From Fonsecaea monophora (lineage: Eukaryota > Ascomycota > Eurotiomycetes > Chaetothyriales > Herpotrichiellaceae), in NCBI RefSeq assembly GCF_001642475.1, contig NW_019173936.1, positions 310,001 through 374,000 of the forward strand: DNA of 64,000 nt. Direction: 5' to 3'. The stretch's first letter is position 1; the number at the start of each line of letters is the position of its first letter. The translations under genes and the position numbers were made by a program. This document shows, piece after piece, positions 9,382-20,898 of the stretch. The notes beneath the pieces were generated by a model. That model saw only the letters and a list, made by a program, of their open reading frames with translations, searched no databases and was not told where the DNA came from.

Positions 9382-10045
9382 AACCAGCTCTCTCGCTTCT
9401 GTGGCAAACCCTGCATTGAGCAGCCTCAATTGCAAGCCTCGATTTGATTTGTACTACTAACCTTGATTGATTGATTGTGAGCTAGGCGCTGGGGATATGT
9501 GCATGAAATGTGTTGTGAAATGTATGGCGATATTTCGAACAAAAGAGTGATGCGCTGTACCATCGAGGGCTTTGTTGATAGGTATACAATTCAGTCCACT
9601 CAACCTTCTAACCACTCCTGTTTGATGGCATCGGAAAGGGCAGCAGAATGTTGCTACGTTGCCCACCATTCATGGTAAGCTTCGCAGGTCCTTCAGTCCA
9701 GTCTTTCCGGCACACGTGCTGTCTCTGTGGGTATTGGTACAGATTGCCCGCATTCACCTTCGAGCAACCTCACAAGGAAGACACGGCAAAGCATCTACTT
9801 CACTCACTTTTCTCTTAGAACCTTACCTGTCCTCTTGGCGACAGAAATGCCCTGAGGTCTCATCTGGAGTCGCTCCTGCAGCCCAAGAATCGCCTCTCTT
9901 CGACGCCATCATCTTTCTTCCCTCTCCGGCCCAGTCACTCGTTCAGCAAATAGTCATTCGTTTTATCGATTCAACAAAGTAGCAGATATTGGTCAGCACG
10001 GCTGCTTCCCGTCTCTGGCCATTCTTTCCAACCAGCCGTGGCGTT
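9382..10045. other. Intergenic gap
   Basis: A 664-bp gap between two + strand genes. One open frame (9659-9982) lacks an ATG and any protein-like composition. Probably the 3' region of the PRELI gene and the promoter of the next gene. Confidence 0.45.
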
Positions 10046-10873
10046 ATGGTCGCGCTCACCTCAATCCTGTGGTTGGCAGCCATATTTCTCCTGGGCTTCG
10101 TCAAGGATTCGAGCTCTGCACGTCGTTTCGACCGCCGCAGTGACCTCGATTATGTCCCTCCCATCAACGCCTCAGCTGCTGCAGGCTGGTCAGTGCCTCT
10201 GCAGGGCAGCAAAACCTGCGATCCTAACAAAGCTTGTGAGATCAATCAAGCTGCGCCGAGGTGACACTCACTCACAGCTCTAGGCACGGATTCACTATCA
10301 CCCCCGACACCTGGCAAACCTCTTCAATACCTTGCAATCGCACGCGGCCTCTACATGTATCTGTGCGCAGGTAATGGACCAAGCGAGCCCGCCAAGTTTC
10401 AATCCCAGTCCACGCAACTTTACGATGCAGCTCCACTCATCCAAAACCTCCCGAATGAGGCGGCATTTCATGCTCTACCTGCCAAACTGCATGACTTCGA
10501 CTATGAGCAGCTGAGGAATTCCACTCTGGAATGTATGGGAACCATTGGAACTGTCAACGATACAGCCATCATCACTCTTTTCGACATTGCAACATTCGAA
10601 GCCCTTCCGTACGAATCCGTGCTTGCGCCAGATAACCCTGGTAGCAACAGCAGATGGGCACACTCGGTGAGCCCGAAGGGGGACTGGGACATCTACCGAG
10701 TTGAGGTTGCGGGAGGCACTCCCCCTGTTTGTGACAGCCAACGACTCATGGCAGAAGAAGAATACACGGCAGAGTACTGGTTCTTTTACTCTGGCGGAGA
10801 AGACATATGGACGCCAAACGATATCATGAAAGAAGCCTTGATTGATTCTATCGATCTGCCAGCATTCATATGA
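10046..10873 (+). CDS. Secreted DUF3455 protein
   Basis: Two exons (10046-10235, 10284-10873) splice to 259 aa. The 48-bp intron has donor GTGAGA and acceptor CTAG, and it joins ...PNKAC to TDSLSPPTPG. The first 17 residues, MVALTSILWLAAIFLLG, form a signal peptide or signal anchor. The mature part shows the DUF3455 pattern: LQYLAIARGLYMYLCAG, TQLYDAAPLI, then DWDIYRVEVAGGTPPVC and EYTAEYWFFYSG. This family is fungal, of unknown function, sometimes mislabelled malate dehydrogenase. The start is the first ATG in frame; the open frame extends further upstream without one. No functional claim is possible beyond an exported location. Confidence 0.8.
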
Positions 10874-11745
10874 AGATTTGGGAAGAAACCTGAATGAGAA
10901 GATAGCTGTGAACGCAATCAACGGCGTAGTATGTGGGTGAAACATTCGATGATGGATGCCAGCAGAACTCAAGATTATTGCACGGGATTTTACGAGAGAT
11001 GAGAGGATCGGATTGTATGTGAACAGGCTGCCGATCCGAGACCTCGGATTGCGGAATTGTCTTCTGATCCATGTCATCTCATTTCGTTTCGTTTCATGGG
11101 TACGGGAAAACAGGACATTTTTCAATAGGCTAGGATCCGAGCTGGTGAATGAACAGAGCGATAGTGCTAAATACAGTTTCTCGTGAGCCTCAAGCCGCTG
11201 CAAGGCTGTCATCGTGCACTAAACAACTCCCACCGAATTAGTGGGTTTCTATCCCCGCGAAAAGGGAGTTTTACCGACTCTGGTAACTTAAGCGGCACGA
11301 GCGGATGGGCTGCCCGCCATAGCAGCACGTGAATCCTCAAGTCCCCCTCGTCCGTTTCGCCTCAACCTTCCAACTCTCACCCTGCATCCCACACGATCAC
11401 CTACTCAGTTCGCTGAACCCGTCAACTATCATCCGCAAGCAGCTACGAACAGCCCTGTACTGCTCGCTATTTACCTTATTCTCAATATCTCTTCGGTCTT
11501 GTTGGTTCCAGCCGGCGTTACCCACCAGAACTTCAGCCTAGTCTTGCTGCCATTCATAGGCGCAGGATTACCCACCGCTGCGCATTCGACTGATTCGTCC
11601 CTTGGAGATGCCCAACCACCAATGCAGTGACTACTGGTGACACCTATCTGTGTAGTCATATCCATCTGAGAGGCTCGAGACATTCATCCCGCAGCCTTCA
11701 CGGTAGGCAGAGTGTGTCTCTGCACGCGGTTACTCAACCTCCACC
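10874..11745. other. Intergenic region and SNF1 leader
   Basis: An 872-bp gap. A CACGTG E-box lies at 11326-11331. Two overlapping upstream frames precede SNF1: ATG at 11608 (10 codons, to 11640) and ATG-CAG-TGA at 11622-11630. I found no gene. Confidence 0.45.
11608..11640 (+). promoter_or_regulatory. Upstream open reading frame in the probable SNF1 leader
   Basis: The ATG at 11608 encodes MPNHQCSDYW and stops at 11640, 105 bases before the SNF1 start. A second ATG at 11622 is followed at once by one codon and a stop. Relevance depends on the transcript including this region unspliced. Confidence 0.4.
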
Positions 11746-14531
11746 ATGTCGTCGGCAATCAACGATGACGAACTCTCTATTTCCCTCCCACAAACCAACT
11801 CCAGCCGCTCCAGGCCGTCCCTCCCTACTGTTCTCTCCCCGCCGGCACGGTCTAGCTTGAGCCAGACGCCGATGGCAGAGTCCCCAGGCACTGCCCGCGC
11901 AATGCAACGACTACACCAGTATGCCTTCGTGCGCAACATTGGTGAAGGATCGTTTGGCAAAGTCAAGCTTGCGAGACACAAGGTTACGGGTCAAGAGGTT
12001 GCAATGAAGACTATCAGTCGACGCAAATTAATCAGTCGGGACATGGCAGGGCGGATAGAGAGGGAGATCCAATACTTGCAACTCCTGCGGCACCCACACA
12101 TCATCAAGCTCTACACCGTCATAACAACCAAGACAGACATCTACATGGTGCTGGAATATGTTCCCATGGAGTTGTTCGATTACATCGTGAAGCATGGTCG
12201 GCTGGGCGAAGCAAAGGCCCGGAAGCTGTTTCAACAGATCATCTGTGCTGTCGAGTATTGTCATCGTCACAAAATTGTCCATCGAGACCTCAAACCGGAG
12301 AACCTTCTCCTTGACAAGAACATGAATGTGAAAATTGCCGACTTTGGTCTGAGTAATATCATGACAGATGGCAATTTCTTGAAGACGAGTTGCGGAAGCC
12401 CAAACTATGCTGCCCCTGAAGTCATTGGTGGAAAGCTCTATGCCGGTCCTGAAGTCGATGTCTGGAGTTGCGGTGTCATTCTCTACGTCTTCCTCGTTGG
12501 CAGGCTCCCATTCGACGATGAGTTCATCCCTGCACTGTTCAAGAAGATTCAGGCCGGGACATTTCACATTCCATCACAAACTCCGCCAGGCGCGGTAAAC
12601 CTCATCAAGCGATGTTTGCAAGTGCATCCAGTTCATCGCATCACCATACCCGAAATCAGACAAGACGAATGGTTCATGAAAGACCTTCCTGCTTATTTGG
12701 TTGATCCCGTGGAAGAATTTCTGGACACCGGAGTCGATCCCACCAAAGCCATCGACCCTCGTCAGCTTGCTCCGGGAAAACCACTTGACGTGGTTGAGAA
12801 AATTCACGAGCAAGTCGTTGGCAAGCTTGGTCGTACCATGGGTTATGCGAAGGAGGATGTGAAGGATGCTTTGAGCAAAGATGAGCCTAGTGCAATCAAA
12901 GACGCATATCTCATAGTCAGAGAGAACCAGTTAATGATCAGCACTCCCCAATACCGCACAGAGAACCCAGAGCTGGAGTCGTTCATGGCTTCTTCGCCTC
13001 CAGTCGAACCAAACTATCCCAATTTCCCCGGCTCGCCACGACGGTTTCAGGATATCGATGTCAAGCCTCTCACTCCAAGTCGCACGGATGCGCACCGAGC
13101 TAGTCGGTCACTATCTGAAACTCCATCTTCCCTCAGAGAAGAAGAGAAGCCTAGGATCTCAAATGTTCGCGTCCTGAACACATCACTACCTCATGTTCAT
13201 GAAGAGCTCCTTCAGATCCGCGAAAAGGCAAAGGCTCATGGTGAAGATCCCGACATGATTCTCCATCCGACACAAGGCCAAGATCAGAAGGACGAAGCCG
13301 AAAGCCCCATCCCCGAAGAAATTAAGGATGAGCAGGGGAATCCCATTTATCGATCCAAAGAAGAACAGGAGGCCACATCAAGGGCTTTGAAACCACACTC
13401 GCGCTCTGTGACGGCTCTAAATTCATTGCGAGAACCTAAAGGCCGACCCGAAGGTATGACGACTTTGCCAACCGACGAAAAACGCCCACCCGCTGCCAAA
13501 ACAAAGCCTAGACGCTGGCAATTTGGCATCCGCAGTCGAAACCAACCTTGGGAAGCCATGAAGTGCTTGTACGCTGCTCTCAAGGCACAAGGCGCCGAAT
13601 GGGAAGTTAATCCGTGGCTGCGGCCTGAGTCGATGCCCGATGGTGATGACGAGAAGGATGGTATCCCTCTGCCTCCACCCGATCTAGAACCTGGCCAACG
13701 CCACGAGATCCTGCAACAGCGATTCTCATTTGTGGGCGAGGACTACTACATCCCCCGAGATCCTTTCAATATTCGCGCGAGAATCTTGAAAAAGGGATTA
13801 CTGATGCCTGGTGAAGCGCCATCTGTCTCAGCTCACAGTTCAGCGGTCAGCCTACCCGCAGAAGCACAGACCCAGCTCAAGAGACATATTGAGCAACTGG
13901 GCTATGCCTCGGAGGATGTCAAACAGGCGCTCGGGATGAGTTCTCCAAACGGAAGCCAAGCAAATGCGAGGTCACCAGCGAGCAGTGGACATCCCTCCCG
14001 GCAAAATACGGGAGGTGAGCCAGCCCTTCACAGCCAGGATGCGTTTACAGGACCAGGACAAGTGTCCATGAGCAGGCCCGACAGTCTTTCAGCACTCAAC
14101 AAGAAAATCCCAAGCGAGCACATCGGAGTTTGGGTGTTTATCGACATTCAATTGTATACCTTAGAGCAGGGAACGTTTGTTGTGGATTTCAAATGCGATG
14201 GATACCAGAATGTGATTTGGCACGATTTGAAAAAGGAGCGAGAGAGGAATAAGACACCCACCAGCAGCAGCACAGTGACGAGCCCGACGAACAGCAGACC
14301 AACCAGCGGGTTCGGAAACATCAGTCACACCAGCTCTGATCGGCTTGATGAAATGAGCGGCGAAGGCTACTGGAAACCGGTCAGCAAGCGCTACAAGAAC
14401 GTGGAAAAGGAGATATCCAGCCCTTATCCCTATCTCGACGTGGCTAGTGACTTGGTGGCTCAACTAGTAAGTCTGAGTGCTAAGGCTGCGCAACGGTCCT
14501 GACTGACTCTTAGTGGGGCGGCGCTGCTTGA
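11746..14531 (+). CDS. SNF1: SNF1/AMPK catalytic alpha subunit
   Basis: This Ser/Thr kinase acts as the energy and glucose-derepression sensor of the SNF1 complex. Visible in order: glycine loop IGEGSFG at 65-71, VAMK Lys88, HRD Asp181, DFG 199-201, and activation-loop Thr214 in FLKTSCGSPNYAAPE, the residue phosphorylated by upstream kinases. After the kinase comes a UBA-like autoinhibitory segment (GYAKEDVKDAL, 366-376). Then follow a long disordered Ser/Pro-rich linker and a C-terminal KA1-like region with VWVFIDIQLYTLEQGTF. The open frame runs to 14502 (918 aa). However, GTAAGT at 14467 with branch CTGAC and TTAG at 14513 strongly suggests a last 47-bp intron. Splicing it gives a C-terminus ending QLWGGAA at 14531. 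I give the spliced end. It is about 280 aa longer than yeast Snf1, mainly in the linker. Confidence 0.96.
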
Positions 14532-15205
14532 ATTTCTGTCTCATTTCTTGCCCGCTTTTCTGGCGGATGTATACGACTTCATGACAGTGACGGCATTTGC
14601 AGCAGCAGGACGTGCTGGATTGCGGAGCACAGGGAACATTGGCGGAGAGAGCACGAGCGGAGTGAGAATACCTAAGGATACCCTTGCTTAGCGATCGAAT
14701 GACGGACCACGGGACCAGGACGCTGTCTCATGCGCTGACAGGACAGGATTTCAGAAGCATGAAGACGAGAAGTTGTTAGAACTAACACCTAGGACGATAT
14801 ACATCAACCGACTTAGGCAGTCACAATTACTCAATGATGAAGAGATGATACTTGCAGGCATGCGGTTTGCTATCTCATCGAGGTCAATGAAGTCTATGCA
14901 AGTGCCTTTTTGAGTACCGAGTACTTCGTAGAGACATAGAAACGCGTGAGACGTGGCGATGGACGTGTAAACCACTTTAAGCCTTAAACGCGTTGGTGAG
15001 AGTCACGTGTTTGCCAAGAAGTGCGTGAGACGGTGGCATCCACTCGTGCATTTCCCCAGTCAACGAACCGTTGTCGTTCCTCATATTTGTCCATCCTGAT
15101 TCTTCACCAACGGAAGCCTCTAGGATCAAGAGGCAGTGGCCAAATAACGGATCCCCTGGATCGGACACCATCACGCCGACAGAGACACACGAACTGAACT
15201 CAGAT
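14532..15205. other. Intergenic gap between SNF1 and the MFS transporter
   Basis: A 674-bp gap with no supported gene. A CACGTG motif lies near 15005. The reading frame of the next gene stays open upstream of its ATG, so an extra 5' exon is possible but not shown. Confidence 0.4.
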
Positions 15206-16835
15206 ATGGGCTTCGTCTCGAAACTGAGATCCTGGTCTCAGGAGCTCACCCCGTATTTCGTCTACCTGCTTCTAGTCGCAACTCTAGGACCTCTACTCTT
15301 TGGTTATCATTTGGTATGTCTTCTGTCTTTGACTGTCAAAGTCTACCACATGTCGTGTCTAGCAGTCTGCTGAATCAACTCTTCAGGCCGAACTCAATGC
15401 CCCTCAAGAGGTCATTACTTGTGCCGCCAAATCCATTAGATCTCAGGAGCGCCCATCAGCAGCATTGGGTGGACTACCACAATGCATACCCATGAACTCA
15501 ACCCAACTCGGGCTTGTGTCGTCCATTTTCACATTGGGTGGCCTAATCGGTGCTCTCGCAGCCGGCCCTTTGTCCGCACGGTATGGTCGTCTGCATACGA
15601 TGCGTATCAATACCTTCTTCCTAGCGCTGGGTCCTCTCGCCGAGGCACTCGCTCCTAACATTGGTGCTCTGTCGACGGGCCGCTTCATTTCGGGTCTAGG
15701 AGCAGGTGTCTCCGTTGTTGTGGTACCCATCTATATTTCCGAGATTGCTCCACCCAAGGAAAAGGGCTTCTTCGGTGCCTTCACGCAAATAATGACGAAC
15801 ATGGGTATCTTTACCACTCAGCTTCTGGGTTATTTCCTAAGCCATGGCCAAATGTGGCGAATTATCCTCGCTATTGCAGGCATGATCGGTGTGTTGCAGT
15901 TTGCAGGGCTGGTTTTCTCCGTCGAGAGTCCCAAGTGGCAGGCTGGCCATGGAGAACCAAGACAAGCGAACAACAATCTGCGACGTATCCGGGGTCAGAA
16001 AGCCGACATTGAGGAGGAAGTAGAAGGTTGGGGGTTGGCGGACGTTGACGAGGGACACGGTTCGTGATCCGGGATATGTTCTTTGTTAATGTCTGACCCT
16101 CGAACAGAAGAAGAACGAACACTACTTGCGAATCCCGACCACGAGTCGCCTCTGGACAGCAATTTGCCTTCGAGAGGCAATGCTCCAGAGCCAATGGGAA
16201 TCCTCGCGGTGCTCCGAGACCCGACCAATAATCGCGCAATTCTTGCGGTCGTTGTGGTTATGCTGGCACAGCAGCTTTGTGGAATCAACAGCATCATCAT
16301 GTACGGCGTGTCTCTACTCGCGGACCTGCTTGCCTCCAATTCCGCCCTGCTCAATATCTTTGTGAGCATACTCAATATTGTGGCCACTACAGGCTTCGCC
16401 CCCCTTGCAGATGTGCTGGGACGCAAGCCATGCATCCTCACCTCAATTGCCGGTATGGGTGTCTCATCTGTCCTGCTTGCCATAGGGATCCGCAGCGCTA
16501 TTCCGATTCTTTCCGCAGTGTCAGTGCTTCTGTTTGTGGCCAGCTTTGCTTTTGGTCTGGGGCCCATACCTTTCATACTCGCTTCAGAACTGGTTAGTCC
16601 AGAAGCGGTTGGCGCAACTCAATCATGGGCGCTGGCAGCAAATTGGATCTCGACATTTGTAGTCGCTCAGTTCTTTCCAATGGTGAATGAGAGATTGGGA
16701 AAGGGGGTAGTATACTTTGTGTTTGCAGCCATTGCGGCAATTTCCTTTGTGTTTGTGGGCTGGTATGTGCCAGAAACCAAAGGGAAGAAGGACGTTGACG
16801 AAGTTTGGGGAAGGCCGTCCAGGAGGCAAGATTGA
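15206..16835 (+). CDS. MFS sugar-transporter-family protein, Vps73/YBR241C-like
   Basis: Three exons (15206-15313, 15387-16059, 16108-16835) splice to 502 aa, the usual 12-helix MFS length. Sugar-porter hallmarks are visible: GPLSARYGRLHTMRI after helix 2, GRFISGLGAGVSVVVVPIYI with SEIAPP, QQLCGINSIIMYGVSLL in helix 7, LGRKPCI, and the closing VPETKGKK. The start LLFGYHLAELNAPQEVITC resembles the yeast vacuolar-membrane Vps73/YBR241C branch rather than plasma-membrane hexose carriers. The second intron uses the weaker donor GTTCGT but closes the frame with a 48-bp intron and TCTGAC branch. Substrate and membrane cannot be read from the sequence. Confidence 0.85.
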
Positions 16836-18144
16836 GGTGTCGGAAACACTGGGGAGGACCGATCTGGGACCTCTGGTGGGTTTCTGGACATGTTCTTTCT
16901 CGAGGAGCTACAGATGGGTGTCTGTTTCAACAGAATATTTGACAGGTTCTGGCGGTCCATGTCATGAGCTTCTCAGCTGTCAGATGGCGGCGTGTGAACG
17001 CCAGGCGTCTTTCCCGAATGCAAAGCATCTCAGACGAGTGGTGCCAAACCCATGGCAGCCGTGTCTTCCAGCTCACCCTATGAGGGAACAGCTGCTACGT
17101 GCAAGAATACTCTGGTTCCGTGGAGACCTTACCTCAACTCGAGGTATACATGCTATCTGGGTCTGTATCGTCAGTTGCATCACTTTAGCCCTACTACACA
17201 TTTCAAGGTGCTGCTCGGAATTGAGCACAAGAAAAGGGCACAAATCGATCCGTCTCATTGGATCCTCCCGAAACTCCGCACATTGTGCAAGGAGCACTTT
17301 CGTCACAAGCATTCGCTTACCTCGGAGTATTCAAGATATTAGATTTGAGGTTGCAAGAGGCAAGTTGGAGCAGTTGGGCCTCACGAACTTTGGCGCGAAC
17401 TAGACACAATCAACAGTGCCATCCCCTCTGGTCATGGTGGGCGACGGGTAGTTCGTCGACAATCCCGACATCTATATTTAAAAGCATTCGCCAGGCTCGA
17501 ATCATGAGAATGTTCTCCGCAGGAGATGTGCGATCAGATCAACCATCCAGCGGAGCTTTCAGCAGAAGTATTGCCCCCAGTCCTCGCACGTCAGTGGGAA
17601 AGGCGGTCCAATATGAGGGTTGTTTTACAGACATTATTGCCACTAAACATGTTACCCCTGCCTCATGAGGGCTTATCTGTGCGGAATACCAAACATTTAC
17701 AGCAGTGAATGAGAGGGTCCAAAGAATCGCATGGGCACTCACTGGGGAGTGAGTCTCATGTTGACCCAAGAGAATCCGGCGCTCATACCCGGCCTTGCTT
17801 CCTGAAGACGGATAAGACCGACTGTCTCTCGCTAGCTTCGCTTGACTAGGTCACAATGGTATGCGAGGACACTGGGCGATCGAACTATGTGATTGACCGG
17901 CACGCGCTCATCAGATTATCATTATTGGCTTGACGGAGGTAGTCATCGTTGTTATCACCTACCGGTAAATCGGGGAACCCTGCTACTGGTAATCGAGCCA
18001 TTCAAGGCATCCCCTTATCATGACCTTCTCTCTTCCGACAGAGTCGGATGGTGGAAAGAAAGAACAAAACAACATTCTCGCACTTATTCTTCACTCTGCA
18101 CACAGCGCATTCCTACATAAAATTCCTTGAAAAGCGCGGCGACA
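16836..18144. other. 1.3-kb gene-free stretch
   Basis: Several medium open frames occur (for example 17258-17668), but none has recognisable domains, sensible composition or matching splice signals. I see no RNA gene. It marks the left edge of the + strand accessory block. Confidence 0.45.
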
Positions 18145-19173
18145 ATGATATCTCCATCACCCGATACCATTCCCATTATTGACTTCTCACGGTATTCTAC
18201 CGATCTACCTTCCCTTGCGCGGGAGATCAAGCAGGTCTCCGCGACATGGGGCTTTCTCTACCTCAGAAACCACGGCTTACCGCAATCAGACATTGATCGC
18301 ATATTTGACATTAGTGCGACCTTCTTCAAGACCACCCCTCGCGAGGAAAAATCCTCGACGCCGTGGAGCAGTATTGTCAATGCCGGATACGACGCGAAGA
18401 CCGGCACGGAAGGATATTTCAACGAGCACGGTGCGAAAGAGCGTGTTTCGGCCGTGGATGAGAAGGAAGTCTTCGTGATACGGAAGCAGGCGTCTTATGA
18501 CCAGCCAATGCCACCATCCCTGAAGAAATTTAATCCTGAGATTCAGGCATTTATGGGAGAGGTGCACAAGAAGATCGCCGTCCCGTTGCTCTCCTGCCTC
18601 GGGGTCGGTTTAGGACTGTCAGCCGACCGCCTTCCGCAGATCCATCAACATGAAAGCCCATCTATGACCACTCTCCGGCTCATCCACTACCCTGCGCTTC
18701 CACCCAGCGACACGGCCAAAGTTCGGTTGGGTTCGCACACAGACCAAGGAGTGATTACAATTCTCTTCCAGAACCTCGTCGGCGGCCTCCAGATACGACC
18801 GCCGAAATATACGGGTCCTATTAAGGATAACGAGATATGGCTCGACGCCCCGGTCATTCCAGGGGCGGTGCTCATAAACATCGGCGAGACAATGACGTTC
18901 TTTTCAGGCGGACTTATGAAATCCACGCTCCACCGTGTCACGCGATCCCCGCTGCCGGAGGACCAGGGTAAAGAGAGGTTCTCCATGGCGTACTTCTGCC
19001 ATCCGAACATCGATACACTGCTCGAGGTGCTGCAGGGGATTCAAGGGGAGGACGGGAAGGAAATACAAAGAAAGGAGCCGCCGATAAGCTGTGTCACGGG
19101 CCAGAAGGTCCGGACGGTCAAGGAGTGGATCGAACACAGACATTCAATGGGCCGCTTGGAGAAGGTGAAATGA
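18145..19173 (+). CDS. 2-oxoglutarate/Fe(II)-dependent dioxygenase (isopenicillin-N-synthase-like)
   Basis: A single exon of 342 aa. The N-terminal DIOX_N segment is IPIIDFSRYSTDLPSLAREI followed by TWGFLYLRNHGL. The catalytic double-stranded beta-helix holds the iron ligands His198 and Asp200 (SHTDQGVITIL) and His263 (STLHRVTRSP). The 2-oxoglutarate-binding pair is Arg278 and Ser280 (RFSMAYF). All required residues are present, so the enzyme should be active. Fungal members act in secondary metabolism, in gibberellin-like oxidations, or as nutrient-scavenging oxygenases; the substrate here is unknown. The ATG at 18145 is the first in frame. It is the first of four catabolic-type genes on the same strand. 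Confidence 0.9.
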   Translation: MISPSPDTIPIIDFSRYSTDLPSLAREIKQVSATWGFLYLRNHGLPQSDIDRIFDISATFFKTTPREEKSSTPWSSIVNAGYDAKTGTEGYFNEHGAKERVSAVDEKEVFVIRKQASYDQPMPPSLKKFNPEIQAFMGEVHKKIAVPLLSCLGVGLGLSADRLPQIHQHESPSMTTLRLIHYPALPPSDTAKVRLGSHTDQGVITILFQNLVGGLQIRPPKYTGPIKDNEIWLDAPVIPGAVLINIGETMTFFSGGLMKSTLHRVTRSPLPEDQGKERFSMAYFCHPNIDTLLEVLQGIQGEDGKEIQRKEPPISCVTGQKVRTVKEWIEHRHSMGRLEKVK

Positions 19174-20034
19174 GCTGCGTTAAACTTGGGGGACTGGTAT
19201 GTAGGGATTATGGTGTGCAGGAAATGTCCGGGTGATTCGTGCCCGGACAAGTCGTTGACATCACCCTGGTCAAATAGCTGACTTAGGTCTACCAACAGCG
19301 AGGACAACGGCATCAAACTCGAAGCTGCGTGTCAAAACAGAGGTGTTCTATCCATTTACGTCGGATTTTGTCACAAGTTCTTGAACCACTTCAAGCCCAA
19401 TGTATCTATCTGTCTTCCCGGCACACATGCGATGTGGAGTTTTTCATCTGAAGATATGAATGATTCCCAAAGGAGATGAAGCGATTGTCAGCCTCATAGC
19501 CTGTGCGATCAAGTAGCCCGAGTCAGTCAATGACAGGCAATCCTTGGGCCATTGCGAAAGATCACGTACTGTATACTGGGTATGTATGAGAAGCCTTGTT
19601 GACCCAAGTTGGAGAGAGTGAAAGGCTACGCTAAACTAAAACCGGTTATATGATGATGGAGCTGCCTAATCGGGTATCTGGACCAATGAAGAGGCTCCAG
19701 GTCTGCGGTCGACGACTACGGTAACCACTCGTAACAACTTTACTCTCGGCAAGAAGATTACGGGACGGGTCGATCATTCCTCTATTGCCAATTTTGTTTT
19801 GTTCTGCTCTCTACTTGGACATCCACCTCGGTGTCAAAGAAACCGCAAAGGGGAAGCCTGTTCCCAATGTAGCATCCATTTACCGAGGCTATCAAACTTC
19901 CATCCTGGGACGTCACTTGACCATGTTAAATATCAACCAGGGGTGGAAGCGGCGTTTTAGCCGTTTTCGACTGAGTACCGCGATCAGCGACATCTTTTCT
20001 GAGTATTGCTTTCTTCACAAGCTATAGCTGAACC
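19174..20034. other. Intergenic gap in the accessory block
   Basis: An 861-bp gap between + strand genes. No gene or clear repeat was found. Confidence 0.45.
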
Positions 20035-20898
20035 ATGGCCTCTCTGGAAGGATACAACGTCGCCATCACGGGAGGTGGATCTGGGATTGGACTCGCCACG
20101 ACGGTCGAGCTGTGTAGCCGCGGAGCCACGGTCTGGATCGCCGAGTTGACACCACATGTCCCCGCGAAGCTCGAGTCCTTGGTTCAGGCCAAAAAAGTGT
20201 TTTTCCACGGAGGCGTCGACGTGGCCAGCCGGGACGCCTGTGTCAGGTTCCTCGACGAAGTCGTGGCGAAGGCCGGTGGCCGGCTCGACTGCCTCGTGAA
20301 CAACGCAGGCATAGGCCCCGCCGAGGGACCGATCGCGACCGACGAGACGTTTGACAAGATCGTCGACGTGAATCTGCGCGGCACCTGGAACTATGGCACG
20401 CAGGCTCTGCGGATCATGGAGAAGCAGGAACCAAAGGGGCCGTGGGGAACCAGGGGCACCATCGTCAACGTCGCCAGCATGTCGGGGCTTTTCGGCCACA
20501 ATAGCCTCGCCGTGTACACGGCGACGAAGCACGCCAGTGTCGGGCTCGTCAAGGCGTGGAGCAAGGATTTTGCCCCGCTCGGGATACGGATCAATGCCGT
20601 CGCGCCGTGTAAGTGCTCCAGATTCCATTTTTCGTCCGATATACACATCCACGCACGCACGCACGCATATATATATATCTATAGAAGCTAACATCCATGC
20701 ACAGCGGTGACCGAGACCGAAGGCGTCAAGATCTGGTTCGCCCAGAGGAAAAAGGATTTTAACGAAGACATCAAGCCACCCCCGGCAGGACGCTTCGCAC
20801 AGCCGTCGGAAATTGCAAAGGTCATTGCCTTCCTCCTGGGTGAGGACTCGAGTTACATCAACGGACAGACGATCCCGATCAATGGAGGCGCGGTATGA
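20035..20898 (+). CDS. Short-chain dehydrogenase/reductase
   Basis: Two exons (20035-20608, 20705-20898) splice to 255 aa, classical SDR length. The cofactor motif is TGGGSGIG at the N-terminus. The structural NNAG motif follows, then catalytic Ser in VNVASMSGLFG and the YTATK catalytic Tyr/Lys. The end SYINGQTIPINGGAV is standard. The 96-bp intron carries GTAAGT, a short ACGC repeat and an AT run. Cofactor preference and substrate are not determined. Its position between a 2OG oxygenase and a Baeyer-Villiger monooxygenase suggests it supplies or consumes a ketone in a shared pathway, which is inference. Confidence 0.92.
20651..20678. repeat. ACGC tetranucleotide and AT dinucleotide microsatellite inside the SDR intron
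   Basis: Four ACGC units (20651-20666) are followed directly by six AT units (20667-20678). The tract lies inside the intron, so length changes would not alter the protein. Confidence 0.8.

Noticed and set aside
16717..17668. Open frames after the first MFS gene that might be a small gene
   Set aside because: No domains, no consistent splice signals, and unlikely amino-acid composition. Treated as non-coding.
19984..20694. 236-codon minus-strand frame opposite the SDR gene
   Set aside because: It covers the SDR exon and part of its microsatellite intron; no recognisable family and an implausible composition.
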